Assembly: GCA_947499615.1 (NCBI GenBank)
Contig: CANMOP010000028.1
Span: 1 to 19,360, forward strand
Direction: 5' to 3'
Length of the DNA stretch: 19,360 bases
Source of the DNA: RH-chloro-G1 sp003670575
Lineage (GTDB): Bacteria > Chloroflexota > Dehalococcoidia > UBA2979
The notes under the pieces were generated by a model. The model saw only the letters and a program-made list of their open reading frames with translations, was not told the origin of the DNA and did no database searches. Below are positions 6,640-15,275 of the stretch, in pieces (position 1 is the stretch's first letter; the number at the start of each line of letters is the position of its first letter). The translations under genes were made by a program, and so were the position numbers.

Positions 6640-7528
6640 GCGTTGTGGTGTTGGTGGTGTTGGTGGTGTTGGCTGCGGAAGAGTTGCCAGCCAGGCGCTG
6701 TATGAAGTTCGCGAGTTGCCACGCGGCCGCGTCCAACCGATCGGTGCTTGCCTCGTCCTGACGACTGATCACCAGCCACGCGAGGTAGTGCAGCTCAAGC
6801 TTCAGCATCTGCGGGAAGTCCAGCCAATGGATTGTCGGCACGATGTGCGCCGGGCATTGCTGGCGCACCATGCGCGTCGCGATGTGCTGAAATTCCGGGT
6901 CGCCGAAGCGGGCCGTCCAGTTCGGCAAAAAGACGCTCATGCGTGACCCGTAGAAGTCTCCGCGATCGGCCGTGAGGATCTCCTGCATGGCACGCGGTCG
7001 CAGCAGCACGTGCTCCACGATGTGCAACCCCTCGCTCTCACGGTTGAGGGTGAGTAGGAGGTGCCGCAGTCGGTGGGCCGCGTCTACGGCGTGCTGGCGC
7101 GTCGGGTAGTTCGCGATGCGCCACGCGCGTTCGCGGGGCTCGGCCGCAGCAGCGGACGCGGCGCCGGGGCGGAACATGAGCACGCAACCATCCCGCTCTT
7201 CGCGGACGCGATAGTTGTCGATCGCGATGCCGTCACGGAGCAGGGATCGACTGAGGTTGGCGCTCCGGAGGAACTGGAGCGCCCCCTCGAGATGTTCGTC
7301 GTTCACCGGCGACGGCCGCGTGGCCGCTTGCAGCGGGATCGCGTCGTCCAGCCGCTCCAGCAGAGGATGCGTGGCGGCGTCTTCTCGCAGGTCGAGTCCG
7401 CGATCGGCGATTGCGCTGGTGAGCGACACGCGCTGCACGCCGCCGAGCCCGAGCATGATGCGAATGGATTGCACCAGACGCGACACGTAGCCGACATCCC
7501 AACCGGGGCGTGTCGCCTCGGTGGTCAC
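6632..7528 (-). CDS. Afp12/Pvc12-like baseplate wedge, C-terminal part as a separate gene
   Basis: The 298-residue product matches the C-terminal portion of Afp12-like wedge proteins: YVSRLVQSIRIMLGLGG (14-30), SLLRDGIAIDNYRV (95-108), LLLTLNRESEGLHIVEHVLL (157-176), then DFYGSRMSVFLPNWTARFGD (191-210) and VRQQCPAHIVPTIHWLDF. It starts with GTG in a GTGA overlap with the upstream gene's stop, a -1 frame step, so the pair together (about 850 residues) equals one Afp12-like chain. The split may be genuine with translational coupling, a natural frameshift, or a sequencing error. The protein ends in a low-complexity NTTNTTNTTTPS tail encoded by three perfect 9-bp repeats (6645-6671). Its stop lies inside the last codons of the spike gene on the other strand. 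Confidence 0.85.
   Translation of the reverse strand: MTTEATRPGWDVGYVSRLVQSIRIMLGLGGVQRVSLTSAIADRGLDLREDAATHPLLERLDDAIPLQAATRPSPVNDEHLEGALQFLRSANLSRSLLRDGIAIDNYRVREERDGCVLMFRPGAASAAAAEPRERAWRIANYPTRQHAVDAAHRLRHLLLTLNRESEGLHIVEHVLLRPRAMQEILTADRGDFYGSRMSVFLPNWTARFGDPEFQHIATRMVRQQCPAHIVPTIHWLDFPQMLKLELHYLAWLVISRQDEASTDRLDAAAWQLANFIQRLAGNSSAANTTNTTNTTTPS
6645..6671. repeat. Triplicated 9-bp tandem repeat (GTGGTGTTG)x3
   Basis: Three perfect copies of GTGGTGTTG lie just inside the 3' end of the Afp12-like C-terminal gene and encode Asn-Thr-Thr units on the minus strand. The 9-bp unit keeps the frame, so copy-number changes would only lengthen or shorten the tail. It starts 5 bp past the stop codon of the spike gene. 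Confidence 0.85.
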
Positions 7529-9192
7529 GAGGTTGCTCGCGTTTCGTATTCCGAGTCCCCAAGGAATCGCAGCAGTTCCACCTTGCCACGTATCAATTCA
7601 TCGTCGATTGACACGCCGTACCGCTCGATACCGTAGAGCGCCTCCCGACTGAACGTGTGTCCGTACAGCCCGAGCAGATAGTCTAGGATCCGATTGCGCC
7701 GATCGGAGTAGGTGTCGTCAGTGCCCAGGAGCACGGCGATCCTGTCCAGGGCGCCCGCCGGGTACAGCGATGCGATGCCGGGAACCTCCGCGTCCATGAG
7801 CTCCTGGTGGAAATGGCTGGTGCGCTGACTGGGCTCTCGGGAGAACAGTTGTGGCAGTTGCTGCAATTGTTCCAGGAAGTCTGCCATCGGTTGCTCGAAG
7901 AGCATCAGGTATGCCTTGAGGTTACTCGCCTGTGCGCGTCGGTGGGCCAGCGTCGACTCGGGCAGCCCGAAGCGGCTCACACCGTAAGTTGCGGGGAAGT
8001 CGTTCTGAATCGAGTAGTAGGCGTGCAGGTCGCGGAACTCGCCAATCGGCTGTTGCGGGCGATCGGCGTCCGTCGACGACGCGACGCGCGCGTACCGGTC
8101 GCGCGCGAGGCGACGCTTGATGGCGCGGTCGACCTCCGCGAACGGGACGCTCAACTGAAGGTCGCCGTTGCGGAGCACAAGGTGCATCTCATCCGGGCTC
8201 GCTGGCAATTGCAGTCGAGGTCCGAATCCACTCTCACTGTCACATGGCAGCACGTACAGCAGATGTGGCTGCGGGTTCTCCGGATCCTGGAACCACAACT
8301 CATCCACGCGACGAACGCCGGGTACGGCGCCGAGCTCCTGGCGGACGTCCGAGGTGTGCACCATCGTGCGATGTTGCTGCAGGTCCTCGTCCGCGACATG
8401 GACGTGCTGTGTCCGCGGACCGTTGAAGACGTCTGCCGGACTACGACCACGCGCAAGCTCATCGGCGTACGAGCGATGGTGCTGCGTCCCGTTGACCACC
8501 TGCAGGGCGCGGACGTAAAGCTCGCCGAGCAGATCCGTCGAGGGTGGGGTGTCGCCGATCTGGATCGTCCCGTGCACCGTGTATGCGCGTGGGGTACGAA
8601 CCTCGACGGATGCGAGGTCCTCGCACAGGTTGCGGTGCATCGCGTATTCGCGACGCACGTGCGCGATCACTCGGGCTTCGCGAGCGGCCTGTTCGCTTGC
8701 GTTCAGCGCCGCGTCCGACGTCGCCAACTGCAGGTAAATGCGGTAAAGGCCGCCTGCGATGGGCTCCATCCAGACGTGTTCTATCTCCGGGATGGCGTCG
8801 AAGATCAGCTTGCGATAATCACTGACGGTGACGGCCGGGCTTGGGAAGATGCGCTCCGGCGGATACAGCGCGAGTTGATCGAGGTCGATGCGACCGGACG
8901 CGTCGGTGAGGTAGTCGGCGGTGGCAAAGCCCGTGCGGTAGATCAGGTCGGTCACCGCGTAGCAGAGCAGTTCCAGGATGGTGACGCCCGGATCGTGGGT
9001 GTTGTAGTCGGTCCAGGTTTCATGGGACAGCTGCTGGAGTAGCCGGATGCCCTCCGCGCGCAGCGCGGCGTACGCCGCTTCCGGCTGATCGGCCGGAGCG
9101 GTTTCGCGTACGGGATAGTCTGGGGTAGTCACGTGGTCTGCCGGTGCAACTATCGTGTACGGGAGAGTTGTGGCGAGCGCTGGTCGCGCCAC
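7525..9192 (-). CDS. Afp12/Pvc12-like baseplate wedge, N-terminal part
   Basis: The product (555 residues from the GTG at 9192) carries the Afp12 N-terminal signature ETWTDYNTHDPGVTILELLC followed by YAVTDLIYRTGF (about 58-89), then a gp6/gp7-like wedge body with FRDLHAYYSIQNDFPATYGV and QASNLKAYLMLFEQPMADFL (a conserved region in this family). It stops at 7525 just where the family normally runs into its C-terminal portion, which is supplied by the next gene in the -1 frame. The start is uncertain: the GTG at 9192 overlaps the fibre-like gene by 43 bp, while an in-frame GTG at 9132 lies 17 bp after that gene's stop and gives 535 residues. Neither has a strong Shine-Dalgarno site. Afp11- and Afp12-like chains together build the baseplate wedges. 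Confidence 0.88.
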   Translation of the reverse strand: MARPALATTLPYTIVAPADHVTTPDYPVRETAPADQPEAAYAALRAEGIRLLQQLSHETWTDYNTHDPGVTILELLCYAVTDLIYRTGFATADYLTDASGRIDLDQLALYPPERIFPSPAVTVSDYRKLIFDAIPEIEHVWMEPIAGGLYRIYLQLATSDAALNASEQAAREARVIAHVRREYAMHRNLCEDLASVEVRTPRAYTVHGTIQIGDTPPSTDLLGELYVRALQVVNGTQHHRSYADELARGRSPADVFNGPRTQHVHVADEDLQQHRTMVHTSDVRQELGAVPGVRRVDELWFQDPENPQPHLLYVLPCDSESGFGPRLQLPASPDEMHLVLRNGDLQLSVPFAEVDRAIKRRLARDRYARVASSTDADRPQQPIGEFRDLHAYYSIQNDFPATYGVSRFGLPESTLAHRRAQASNLKAYLMLFEQPMADFLEQLQQLPQLFSREPSQRTSHFHQELMDAEVPGIASLYPAGALDRIAVLLGTDDTYSDRRNRILDYLLGLYGHTFSREALYGIERYGVSIDDELIRGKVELLRFLGDSEYETRATS

Positions 9193-9986
9193 AGTTGTGT
9201 GAGATAGCAGCGGATCTCGGGGACGTCTCCCTGCTGGCGGTAGTCGCCGTTCGTCCGAATCTCCAGATGGTAGGAGTTGGTAGCGCGGTCATCACCGCGC
9301 CACCGGAGACGGAGCTTGGCGCTGCGAGAGGCGGCGTAGGAATGCTCGCTCCAAATGCGCTGCTTGCGGTTGAGAAAGCGGAGCAGCGGTCCTCGCCACA
9401 GGGAGCGCTGTCCTTCTTCGGTGTTGAACGCGATTGCGTGCACCAGTGAGTAGCGTCCCGGCACATCGACGAGGCCGGCGACCACCTCGAAGGCGTGGAA
9501 GCCGCGGAGCGGCCCTGTGATGTCGTGCCAGCGTCCGTCCGCGACGGCGTCTTCGGCTCCGAGGCCGATGCGACCACCGGCGCGAATGAACCCATCGACG
9601 TGCAGATCGTCCTCGGGTGCCTCCACGTTTATGCCGATGCGGAGACGGTCCGTGTCGTCCTCGCCGCCCAGGACGAATGCACGCGGTGGTGCGCCGTTCG
9701 GCGTGTCGTGGGCACGGAGCGCCAACGTGTCGTGATCCAGTGCAAGGACGTAGGACTGCGTGTCATTGTTGTCCGTGCGCCCGGCGTGCGCCTTTAGATC
9801 GTAGAAGCTAATGAGATTGCTGACCTCGGCCAGGGAGCGCAGGCGCAGGCCATCCGGCCCGGTGCGTTCAATGCCGTCGTCGGCGATGTTGAGCGCGGAG
9901 TCGATGAGATCGCTGAACTGGTTTGCGGACGGTACGCGGCCTCTCTGGAAGTAGGCCTTCAGCGTCTCGCGATTCTTCTTAGGCAT
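9150..9986 (-). CDS. eCIS baseplate-associated fibre-like protein
   Basis: This 278-residue protein begins KKNRETLKAYFQRGRVPSAN then QFSDLIDSALNIADDGI, an N-terminal docking-type region I associate with fibre-like proteins coded beside the wedge genes of eCIS loci. A middle segment, LRIGINVEAPEDDLHVDGFI then RAGGRIG (114-140), resembles phage tail-fibre head repeats. A beta-rich C-terminal half has AFEVVAGLVDVPGRYSLVHA (165-184). No membrane segment or catalytic motif is visible. ATG at 9986 has GAGGAC upstream and overlaps the Afp11-like stop by 8 bp, so translation is probably coupled. A role in receptor contact or baseplate periphery is inferred. It is smaller than the Afp13 fibre and may not replace it. 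Confidence 0.65.
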   Translation of the reverse strand: MPKKNRETLKAYFQRGRVPSANQFSDLIDSALNIADDGIERTGPDGLRLRSLAEVSNLISFYDLKAHAGRTDNNDTQSYVLALDHDTLALRAHDTPNGAPPRAFVLGGEDDTDRLRIGINVEAPEDDLHVDGFIRAGGRIGLGAEDAVADGRWHDITGPLRGFHAFEVVAGLVDVPGRYSLVHAIAFNTEEGQRSLWRGPLLRFLNRKQRIWSEHSYAASRSAKLRLRWRGDDRATNSYHLEIRTNGDYRQQGDVPEIRCYLTQLWRDQRSPQLSRTR

Positions 9987-12900
9987 GGTCGTCCTCAGGC
10001 GCGTCCGAGTCCGGAATGACGAAGGTGGTTCCGATAGCGAGCGATGAGACCCCGACCGGCTCCGCTGCCAACGGTGTGGCGTCTCGAATGACCTGGATCA
10101 CGTGTGACTGCATGGGCACGGCGATGCCCCACGGATACGTGTATTGCAACTGGTCGGCCACTTGCAACCCGGTGCCGCTGTCGAATAGGACATGTGTGTT
10201 CGTGGCCTCACCGGCAGCGACCCGGAGCATGGCGACGCCGGTTACGAAGTCTATGTAATCCAGGTTGCGGATGTACGTCTCAAGGTCGTACCGCCGCAAT
10301 ATCCAGCCGAACTGCCCGCCGAACCCGCCCGCATCCGTCCAGGGGGAGAGGTAGTCCGTGAGCGCGCGGTTGAGCTGCTCAATGGCCTGCCCCTCGCCGA
10401 TGCCCGGCGTGAAGCGAACGGCACAGCGGATCTGAATCTCCTCATACGAGGCGTTGCGCACCGTGACCTCCGCGAACGCGGAGTTGAGCTGTACCACGTA
10501 GTCGCGAATCTCGCGGAGCAGCAGTTGGCTCGCCATTGGCTTCAGGTGCTGCATTGTCCCTGCACCGGCGTCAGCGTGATGTCCGCCCGCGTCCGTGAGC
10601 ACGACGATCGAGACGTGCCCAGGCGCATCCAACGTTTCATAGCCTGCCCGTGCGATCATCGACGGGAAGCACTTCACTTTCAGCACACTTGGGAAGTGCT
10701 GAAAGATGAGCCGCTCGTAGTCCCAGGGCGTGACGGCTCGGTCCTTGTGCCGGAGCCGCTCGCTGACCCGGCGAGAGATGGCCTCGGCGGACTCCGGGGG
10801 ACGCCCGCCGGAGGATTCGCTGATCTGGTACACCGCCGCGACGCCAGGGATGGACGTCAGCGGCTCCTTGATCGTTCCGGCGGGTATCCGGCGCGTGCCA
10901 TCGGTGGCTGCTCCGCCGGTTTGTCGAGCAGTGACGCTGAGTGCCTGCGCGTGCACCGCGTAGAGGCTGCACAGCGCTTCCGGATGATCGTCGACCGAGA
11001 CGCGCAGCCAGTAGTACTCGCCGGGCATGATCGTGTGATCGCGATCGAGATCGTCGGGGAGCATCAGCGTGACCATGCCCGAGGTGAGGAAGCCTCGTGT
11101 CGTATCGGAGAGGACGGCGGAACGACCTAACACGTGCCACGCGTTGCCGCGCAGGTACTGCCAGGTGATGTGCGCGGGTTGTGTTGCATGCGTAAGCGCT
11201 GGTGCGCTGTCGTTCCGAAGATAGAAGGCAAGCGTCAGTTCACCGCTGGGTGCACCCGGAGATGCAAGGCCAATGCACAGGTTGCCGTCCGCGTGGTACT
11301 GCGGAACCAGTGACAGAAGTCCCGCATCGTTCGGCTCAGCGATCTGCACCCCGAACGGGTGGACGTGGAAGAAACGCTCTGCCGTCGCGTCGGCGCTCGC
11401 TTGCCCCGAGTGATCGAGATCGATTCGCGCAGTGGCCCAATAGTCGATCGCGATGCTGTTGATGAGTGGCGTATATGGCGCGTTTGGTAGCGCTTGGGCG
11501 AGCTCGGGACGCTTCAGCCGCCCGTTCGCCGTCAGTACGCGTGTCAGCACCTGCGGGTACTCCCGGTGGCCGAAGGCATACGCTGGCCCGCTGAGACTTA
11601 TCCGAAAGTAGCCGCTGCGCGACAGGGCGCTGTAGGCATCGGCTTCTCGCAGCTCTGGGGTGAGGTAGCGGGTGATCTGATCGCCGATGGACCAACGCTG
11701 GTATCGGATCTGTGGCCAGCGCGCGTCGCCTGTATCCGCGAACAGTTGTACCTCCGGCTGCAGTTCCTCCGCCGCGGGGAGCCAGTGACCGCCGCCGAGC
11801 GCCGCGATGCGCGCCGTAAACAACGACGTGGCGAAGGGCAGCCGATAGCCGGCGTAGTACTGCTCGAAGTCCTGCGCGACGCCGATCGGGAGGTCCCCCC
11901 ACTCGACCGTCACGTCCACGCGTGTGAGCCGCTTGCGTGCCGCCTCGGCGCTGCCGATCACGAGGTACGCGCCGAGGCGCGGAACCGGTCCGAACGGCGT
12001 GAACGGAGCACCGGGCGCAATCGGCTCCAGGTTGTTCGCGATGGTGACGTTGCGCAGATTCCGCACCGCTACATCAATGACGCCGCCACGAACCTGAACG
12101 TCACGAAGCATGGAGTACGGATACGAGTACGCGCGCGGGTTGATCAGCAATCGCAGGACGGGCAGCGTGGTTGCGTAGTCACCATCGTTACCGTGTAGCG
12201 CGGCGGCATAGGTGACCACGGGTTCCACGGATGCCGCAAGGGTGAACGAGAGCTCCAGTTCAATGTCGTTGTGCCCGTCCACGTCCCAGTTCGCGCTGGC
12301 GGCCAGGTACTCCTTGACTTCGTGCCAGCCGTTGGCGGTAGTGAGGTGCAGCAGGAACATCTCGCCAAATATCTTGTAGAACACGCTGTCCTTCGACTCT
12401 TGACCAGTGCGCATCAGCACGCGCGCGAGCGTGCGAAACGAGTCCGGCATCGTCAGTCGAAGCGTGAGGATGACGCGACGGTCTCCCTCGTTCAGGAAGA
12501 GCGCGTTGCTGGCGAACGCGAAGCCGACGCGCGCGTCGTCCCGCGATGCGGAGGTGACGTCCGGACGGCTGGCGCCGAAGAGCGGCCAGGCCTGCAGTTC
12601 TGCACCAGTTGCAAGCACGGACGGCGGCACGACGGGGATCTCCGTGGTGTGGGCCGAAGTGGAGAACCTGAGTGACGATTCGCGTTCCGGGAAGCTGTCG
12701 GGATCGTGATCGAAGTGGAAGGTGCGCAACGCGGCGACTTGAGTGCCGGTGAGCGTGAGCGCGTGATCCGCCTCGAACACCATGTAAGGCGCGCCAGGCT
12801 CGAGTTCTGCGCGGAAGGCGGTGCCCACCGGGATGGAGACGCGTGTCTCCGGCAGGTCGGTGGCAAGGACAAGCATGGCGTGCTCGGGTAGCGCAGGCTG

Positions 12901-13698
12901 CGGGCGGATCTGCAGCACCTGCTGGTAGTAGAACTGCTGGTGATCAGCCGTGAAGCGATTCAGCCGCGCCTGGGCGTGTCGGAAGAGTTGCAAGAACGTG
13001 AGGTACATCGCGACCGCGGGGTCGTGCGTGCCGGTGGTCAGTGAATCGCGGAGGAGCGCGCCGGCTGTCGCCTGCAACGCGCTCACGGTGTTGTAGAACG
13101 ACTCGAAGTTGTTCCAGAGGAAGTCTTCCGTGAGCTCTGGAGGCAACCCCAGCGGTGGCGGATCCTCTCCGTGGTCGTCTTGATACCAGATGGCGCTCAG
13201 CGACGGACTGTTCGAGTTGTCCACGCCGTATTGCGACAGGAGGTTACGCAAGCCGCGCAGGTCGGCCCTCAGGTGGGAGACGACAGACTGGCGGATGCGC
13301 TGCTCCAGCGCCTCGCCAACTTCGGAGCGGCTGGCGCGCAGACCGCCCAGCCACTGATCGAGGCGACGCGCCAGCTCCCATGTCGCCAGTCGGTTCCCGT
13401 CGTAGTCGGGCCCCAGGCGTGCGAGCTCGTCGGGAAGTGTTCGCCGAAACTCAGCCTGGATTGCCTGCAGATCGGTGGTCATGATCATCGCCAGGATGAC
13501 GGTTTCGTCCCTGGTGAAGAGGGATGACCAATCCCCCGAGGGCTGATTGTTCCGATCGTGGAACTGCAGCAGCTGCGAGTGCCGGACGGCCTGCGTGAGC
13601 ATCGTCTCGATCGAGCGCTCGTCGACATCGACCAACTCGAACGTGGGCACCTCGCGGTCGCGCTGACCGGTGCCGTCGCTAACCACTGTGTGTCTCAC
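9979..13698 (-). CDS. Afp11/Pvc11-like baseplate wedge protein (gp6/J-like)
   Basis: The 1239-residue product is the large wedge protein that rings the spike hub. N-terminal family features are VDVDERSIETMLTQAVRHSQ and NNQPSGDWSSLFTRDE (about 26-65). The baseplate-J-like core lies near residues 955-1010: SSGGRPPESAEAISRRVSER then LRHKDRAVTPWDYERLIFQH. Near the C-terminus, YLSPWTDAGGFGGQFGWILR and YIRNLDYIDFVTGVAMLRVA match the gp6-like end. Start is GTG at 13698 with no strong Shine-Dalgarno site; a second GTG four codons in is possible. The gene follows the HlyD-like lipoprotein gene after 75 bp, and its TAA overlaps the fibre-like gene's ATG. It is somewhat long for the family. Confidence 0.92.
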   Translation of the reverse strand: MRHTVVSDGTGQRDREVPTFELVDVDERSIETMLTQAVRHSQLLQFHDRNNQPSGDWSSLFTRDETVILAMIMTTDLQAIQAEFRRTLPDELARLGPDYDGNRLATWELARRLDQWLGGLRASRSEVGEALEQRIRQSVVSHLRADLRGLRNLLSQYGVDNSNSPSLSAIWYQDDHGEDPPPLGLPPELTEDFLWNNFESFYNTVSALQATAGALLRDSLTTGTHDPAVAMYLTFLQLFRHAQARLNRFTADHQQFYYQQVLQIRPQPALPEHAMLVLATDLPETRVSIPVGTAFRAELEPGAPYMVFEADHALTLTGTQVAALRTFHFDHDPDSFPERESSLRFSTSAHTTEIPVVPPSVLATGAELQAWPLFGASRPDVTSASRDDARVGFAFASNALFLNEGDRRVILTLRLTMPDSFRTLARVLMRTGQESKDSVFYKIFGEMFLLHLTTANGWHEVKEYLAASANWDVDGHNDIELELSFTLAASVEPVVTYAAALHGNDGDYATTLPVLRLLINPRAYSYPYSMLRDVQVRGGVIDVAVRNLRNVTIANNLEPIAPGAPFTPFGPVPRLGAYLVIGSAEAARKRLTRVDVTVEWGDLPIGVAQDFEQYYAGYRLPFATSLFTARIAALGGGHWLPAAEELQPEVQLFADTGDARWPQIRYQRWSIGDQITRYLTPELREADAYSALSRSGYFRISLSGPAYAFGHREYPQVLTRVLTANGRLKRPELAQALPNAPYTPLINSIAIDYWATARIDLDHSGQASADATAERFFHVHPFGVQIAEPNDAGLLSLVPQYHADGNLCIGLASPGAPSGELTLAFYLRNDSAPALTHATQPAHITWQYLRGNAWHVLGRSAVLSDTTRGFLTSGMVTLMLPDDLDRDHTIMPGEYYWLRVSVDDHPEALCSLYAVHAQALSVTARQTGGAATDGTRRIPAGTIKEPLTSIPGVAAVYQISESSGGRPPESAEAISRRVSERLRHKDRAVTPWDYERLIFQHFPSVLKVKCFPSMIARAGYETLDAPGHVSIVVLTDAGGHHADAGAGTMQHLKPMASQLLLREIRDYVVQLNSAFAEVTVRNASYEEIQIRCAVRFTPGIGEGQAIEQLNRALTDYLSPWTDAGGFGGQFGWILRRYDLETYIRNLDYIDFVTGVAMLRVAAGEATNTHVLFDSGTGLQVADQLQYTYPWGIAVPMQSHVIQVIRDATPLAAEPVGVSSLAIGTTFVIPDSDAPEDDHA

Positions 13699-13720
13699 TG
13701 CGTGGTGCTGCCTGCGAGGG

Positions 13721-13738
13721 GCGCGCTACGTCACGCGC
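13721..13738. promoter_or_regulatory. Imperfect palindrome before the Afp11-like gene
   Basis: GCGCGCTACGTCACGCGC has 14 of 18 positions in dyad symmetry (GCGCG and CGCGC arms with a central ACGT). It sits in the 75-bp gap between the HlyD-like gene and the Afp11-like start. It could be an operator or a weak RNA hairpin, but GC-rich dyads arise easily by chance. Confidence 0.2.
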
Positions 13739-13773
13739 AAGCAGGTGGGCTGGCCGGATGTTCATGGCAACGT

Positions 13774-15270
13774 TCATGTAGTACCCGGGCTCGGGACGGC
13801 GCGTACTGGCGTCGGCGGAAGAGCGGTCGGCGAGCCGGTGGGAGCCAGGCTCGGCAGTATCAGGCTGTCGCCCTCCTCCAGCCCTGCGACGATCTGGCTG
13901 TCGGTTGCATCCTGCAGTCCAACGGTGACCGGAGTCTGGATGATTTGCCCTCGATCTTTGAGGAGGCTGACCGTGCGATCCGCACTGATCGCACTGGTGG
14001 GGATGAGGATACCGTTCGTCGTCGCATAGATGAGCGTACCGCTGGCCGTCATACCTGAGGGGAGATCGACGATTTCCGTGAAGGATGCCCCGAGCTTGGT
14101 GAGTTGGGTGCGCTCGTCGTCGCTGTACTTCGCGGCGGGCTCCATCTGCGCGATCACGCGATACGAGACCGCTCCCGCCGGCGTGACCGTGGGCAGTTGC
14201 GCGACACTGGCAACGCGGAACGGAAACAGGCGTTGCGGCGCGGCCTGGAAGGAAACCGCGCCCACCTGTCCGGGAAACAACTTGGTGTAGTGCGTCTCAG
14301 GAACAGCGAACTGCAACTCAGCGTCACGGCCTTCACCGTTGATGATCGTGATCGACACCTCGGCCGTCGTGCCATGCACCACACCGGTGACAGCCGCCAC
14401 AACCCCTGTGGCGGGGGCCTTCAGTACCAGTCGGTCGGCGGCCGTTGCGGCCTTCTCATAGGCGAGCGCGGCGGCGTCCACGACGGCCTTCGCCTTCGCA
14501 TACCGCGTGTTGATGGTGACGAAGACCACGAGTTCCTGCGAGGCGGTCGATAGCAGCTTCGGCGGTGCGTGGCCCTCCTGGGAGCGCAGGAAGGCGGAGA
14601 GGCTGGCGATGGTGGCATCCGACAGGGGGAGATCGGTGACATCGCACGGCAGGGATCCGACGACGGTTGCATTGACGGCGCCGAGGGCGGTGCAGAGGCG
14701 CGCTAGGGCGGCGAGGAGCGTGTCCGATGCGCCAGCCCGCGGCACGCCGTCAGCGCGAGGTGTTCCCGTCGCCACTGGTGTTGAGGGCGCCGGCGGGCCG
14801 GCTGTGGCGGTGGGCGCGGCAGGGGCGGTCGTTGGACCATCGGTCGGTCGAGCGGGCGGCAGCGAGGCCTGGAGATTCGATTGTGCAGCCTCCAGCGCAC
14901 GCTTGGTTTCCGCGAGTTGCCTGGTGACCGCCGGGTCGTCCGCGCGCGCGACCTCGTCGTCTGCCTTGACTCGCGTGCCCACGGGCGCGAGGGACTGCAC
15001 CTGCCCGGGAACCTCGAACTTCAGGATCGTAGTCGGTGCGCTGATCACGGCATGCTTGAGCGCCAAGAGCCAAGAGTGGCCGGGCGAGAGGTGTACCGAC
15101 TCGATCTGCATCGCTGGCGGGTTAGGCGTCGCTCGCGGCGGCGTGGAACAGCCGACCAGGGCGCTCGCAGCGAACATCGCGATGCACGCGAGCATGACCG
15201 CACCGTACGCGCCGCCAGTCCGACGCTCCGAACGCGGGGTGTGCAGGATTGCGACGGGGTGGTGGCGCAT
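13774..15270 (-). CDS. HlyD/RND-adaptor-like predicted lipoprotein
   Basis: The 498-residue product starts with a basic n-region and hydrophobic segment ending in lipobox ALVGC (Cys41), so export and lipidation are predicted. The mature part resembles periplasmic adaptor subunits: a first lipoyl half (about 76-111, FEVPGQVQSLAPVGTRVKAD), a helix entry, a Pro/Thr/Ala-rich linker (138-180), more helical sequence, the second lipoyl half (283-312, LKAPATGVVAAVTGVVHG), a beta-barrel-like region and a membrane-proximal end (IPTSAISA, then VTVGLQD). ATG at 15270 has GAGG upstream, though only 3 nt away; starting at Met26 would remove the basic n-region. It lies 5 bp after the GH18-like gene. No RND, ABC or MFS pump gene is beside it, so its partner is unknown. 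Confidence 0.75.
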   Translation of the reverse strand: MRHHPVAILHTPRSERRTGGAYGAVMLACIAMFAASALVGCSTPPRATPNPPAMQIESVHLSPGHSWLLALKHAVISAPTTILKFEVPGQVQSLAPVGTRVKADDEVARADDPAVTRQLAETKRALEAAQSNLQASLPPARPTDGPTTAPAAPTATAGPPAPSTPVATGTPRADGVPRAGASDTLLAALARLCTALGAVNATVVGSLPCDVTDLPLSDATIASLSAFLRSQEGHAPPKLLSTASQELVVFVTINTRYAKAKAVVDAAALAYEKAATAADRLVLKAPATGVVAAVTGVVHGTTAEVSITIINGEGRDAELQFAVPETHYTKLFPGQVGAVSFQAAPQRLFPFRVASVAQLPTVTPAGAVSYRVIAQMEPAAKYSDDERTQLTKLGASFTEIVDLPSGMTASGTLIYATTNGILIPTSAISADRTVSLLKDRGQIIQTPVTVGLQDATDSQIVAGLEEGDSLILPSLAPTGSPTALPPTPVRAVPSPGTT

Positions 15271-15275
15271 TGTCC

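Noticed and set aside
7807..9042. Long plus-strand open frame (411 codons) opposite the Afp12-like gene
   Set aside because: The minus strand carries clear wedge-family motifs throughout. The plus frame has no family resemblance and is a shadow of high GC third positions.
10192..11130. Plus-strand open frame (312 codons) opposite the Afp11-like gene
   Set aside because: It lies antisense to the conserved J-like core. Composition is Arg/Gly-rich and shadow-like.
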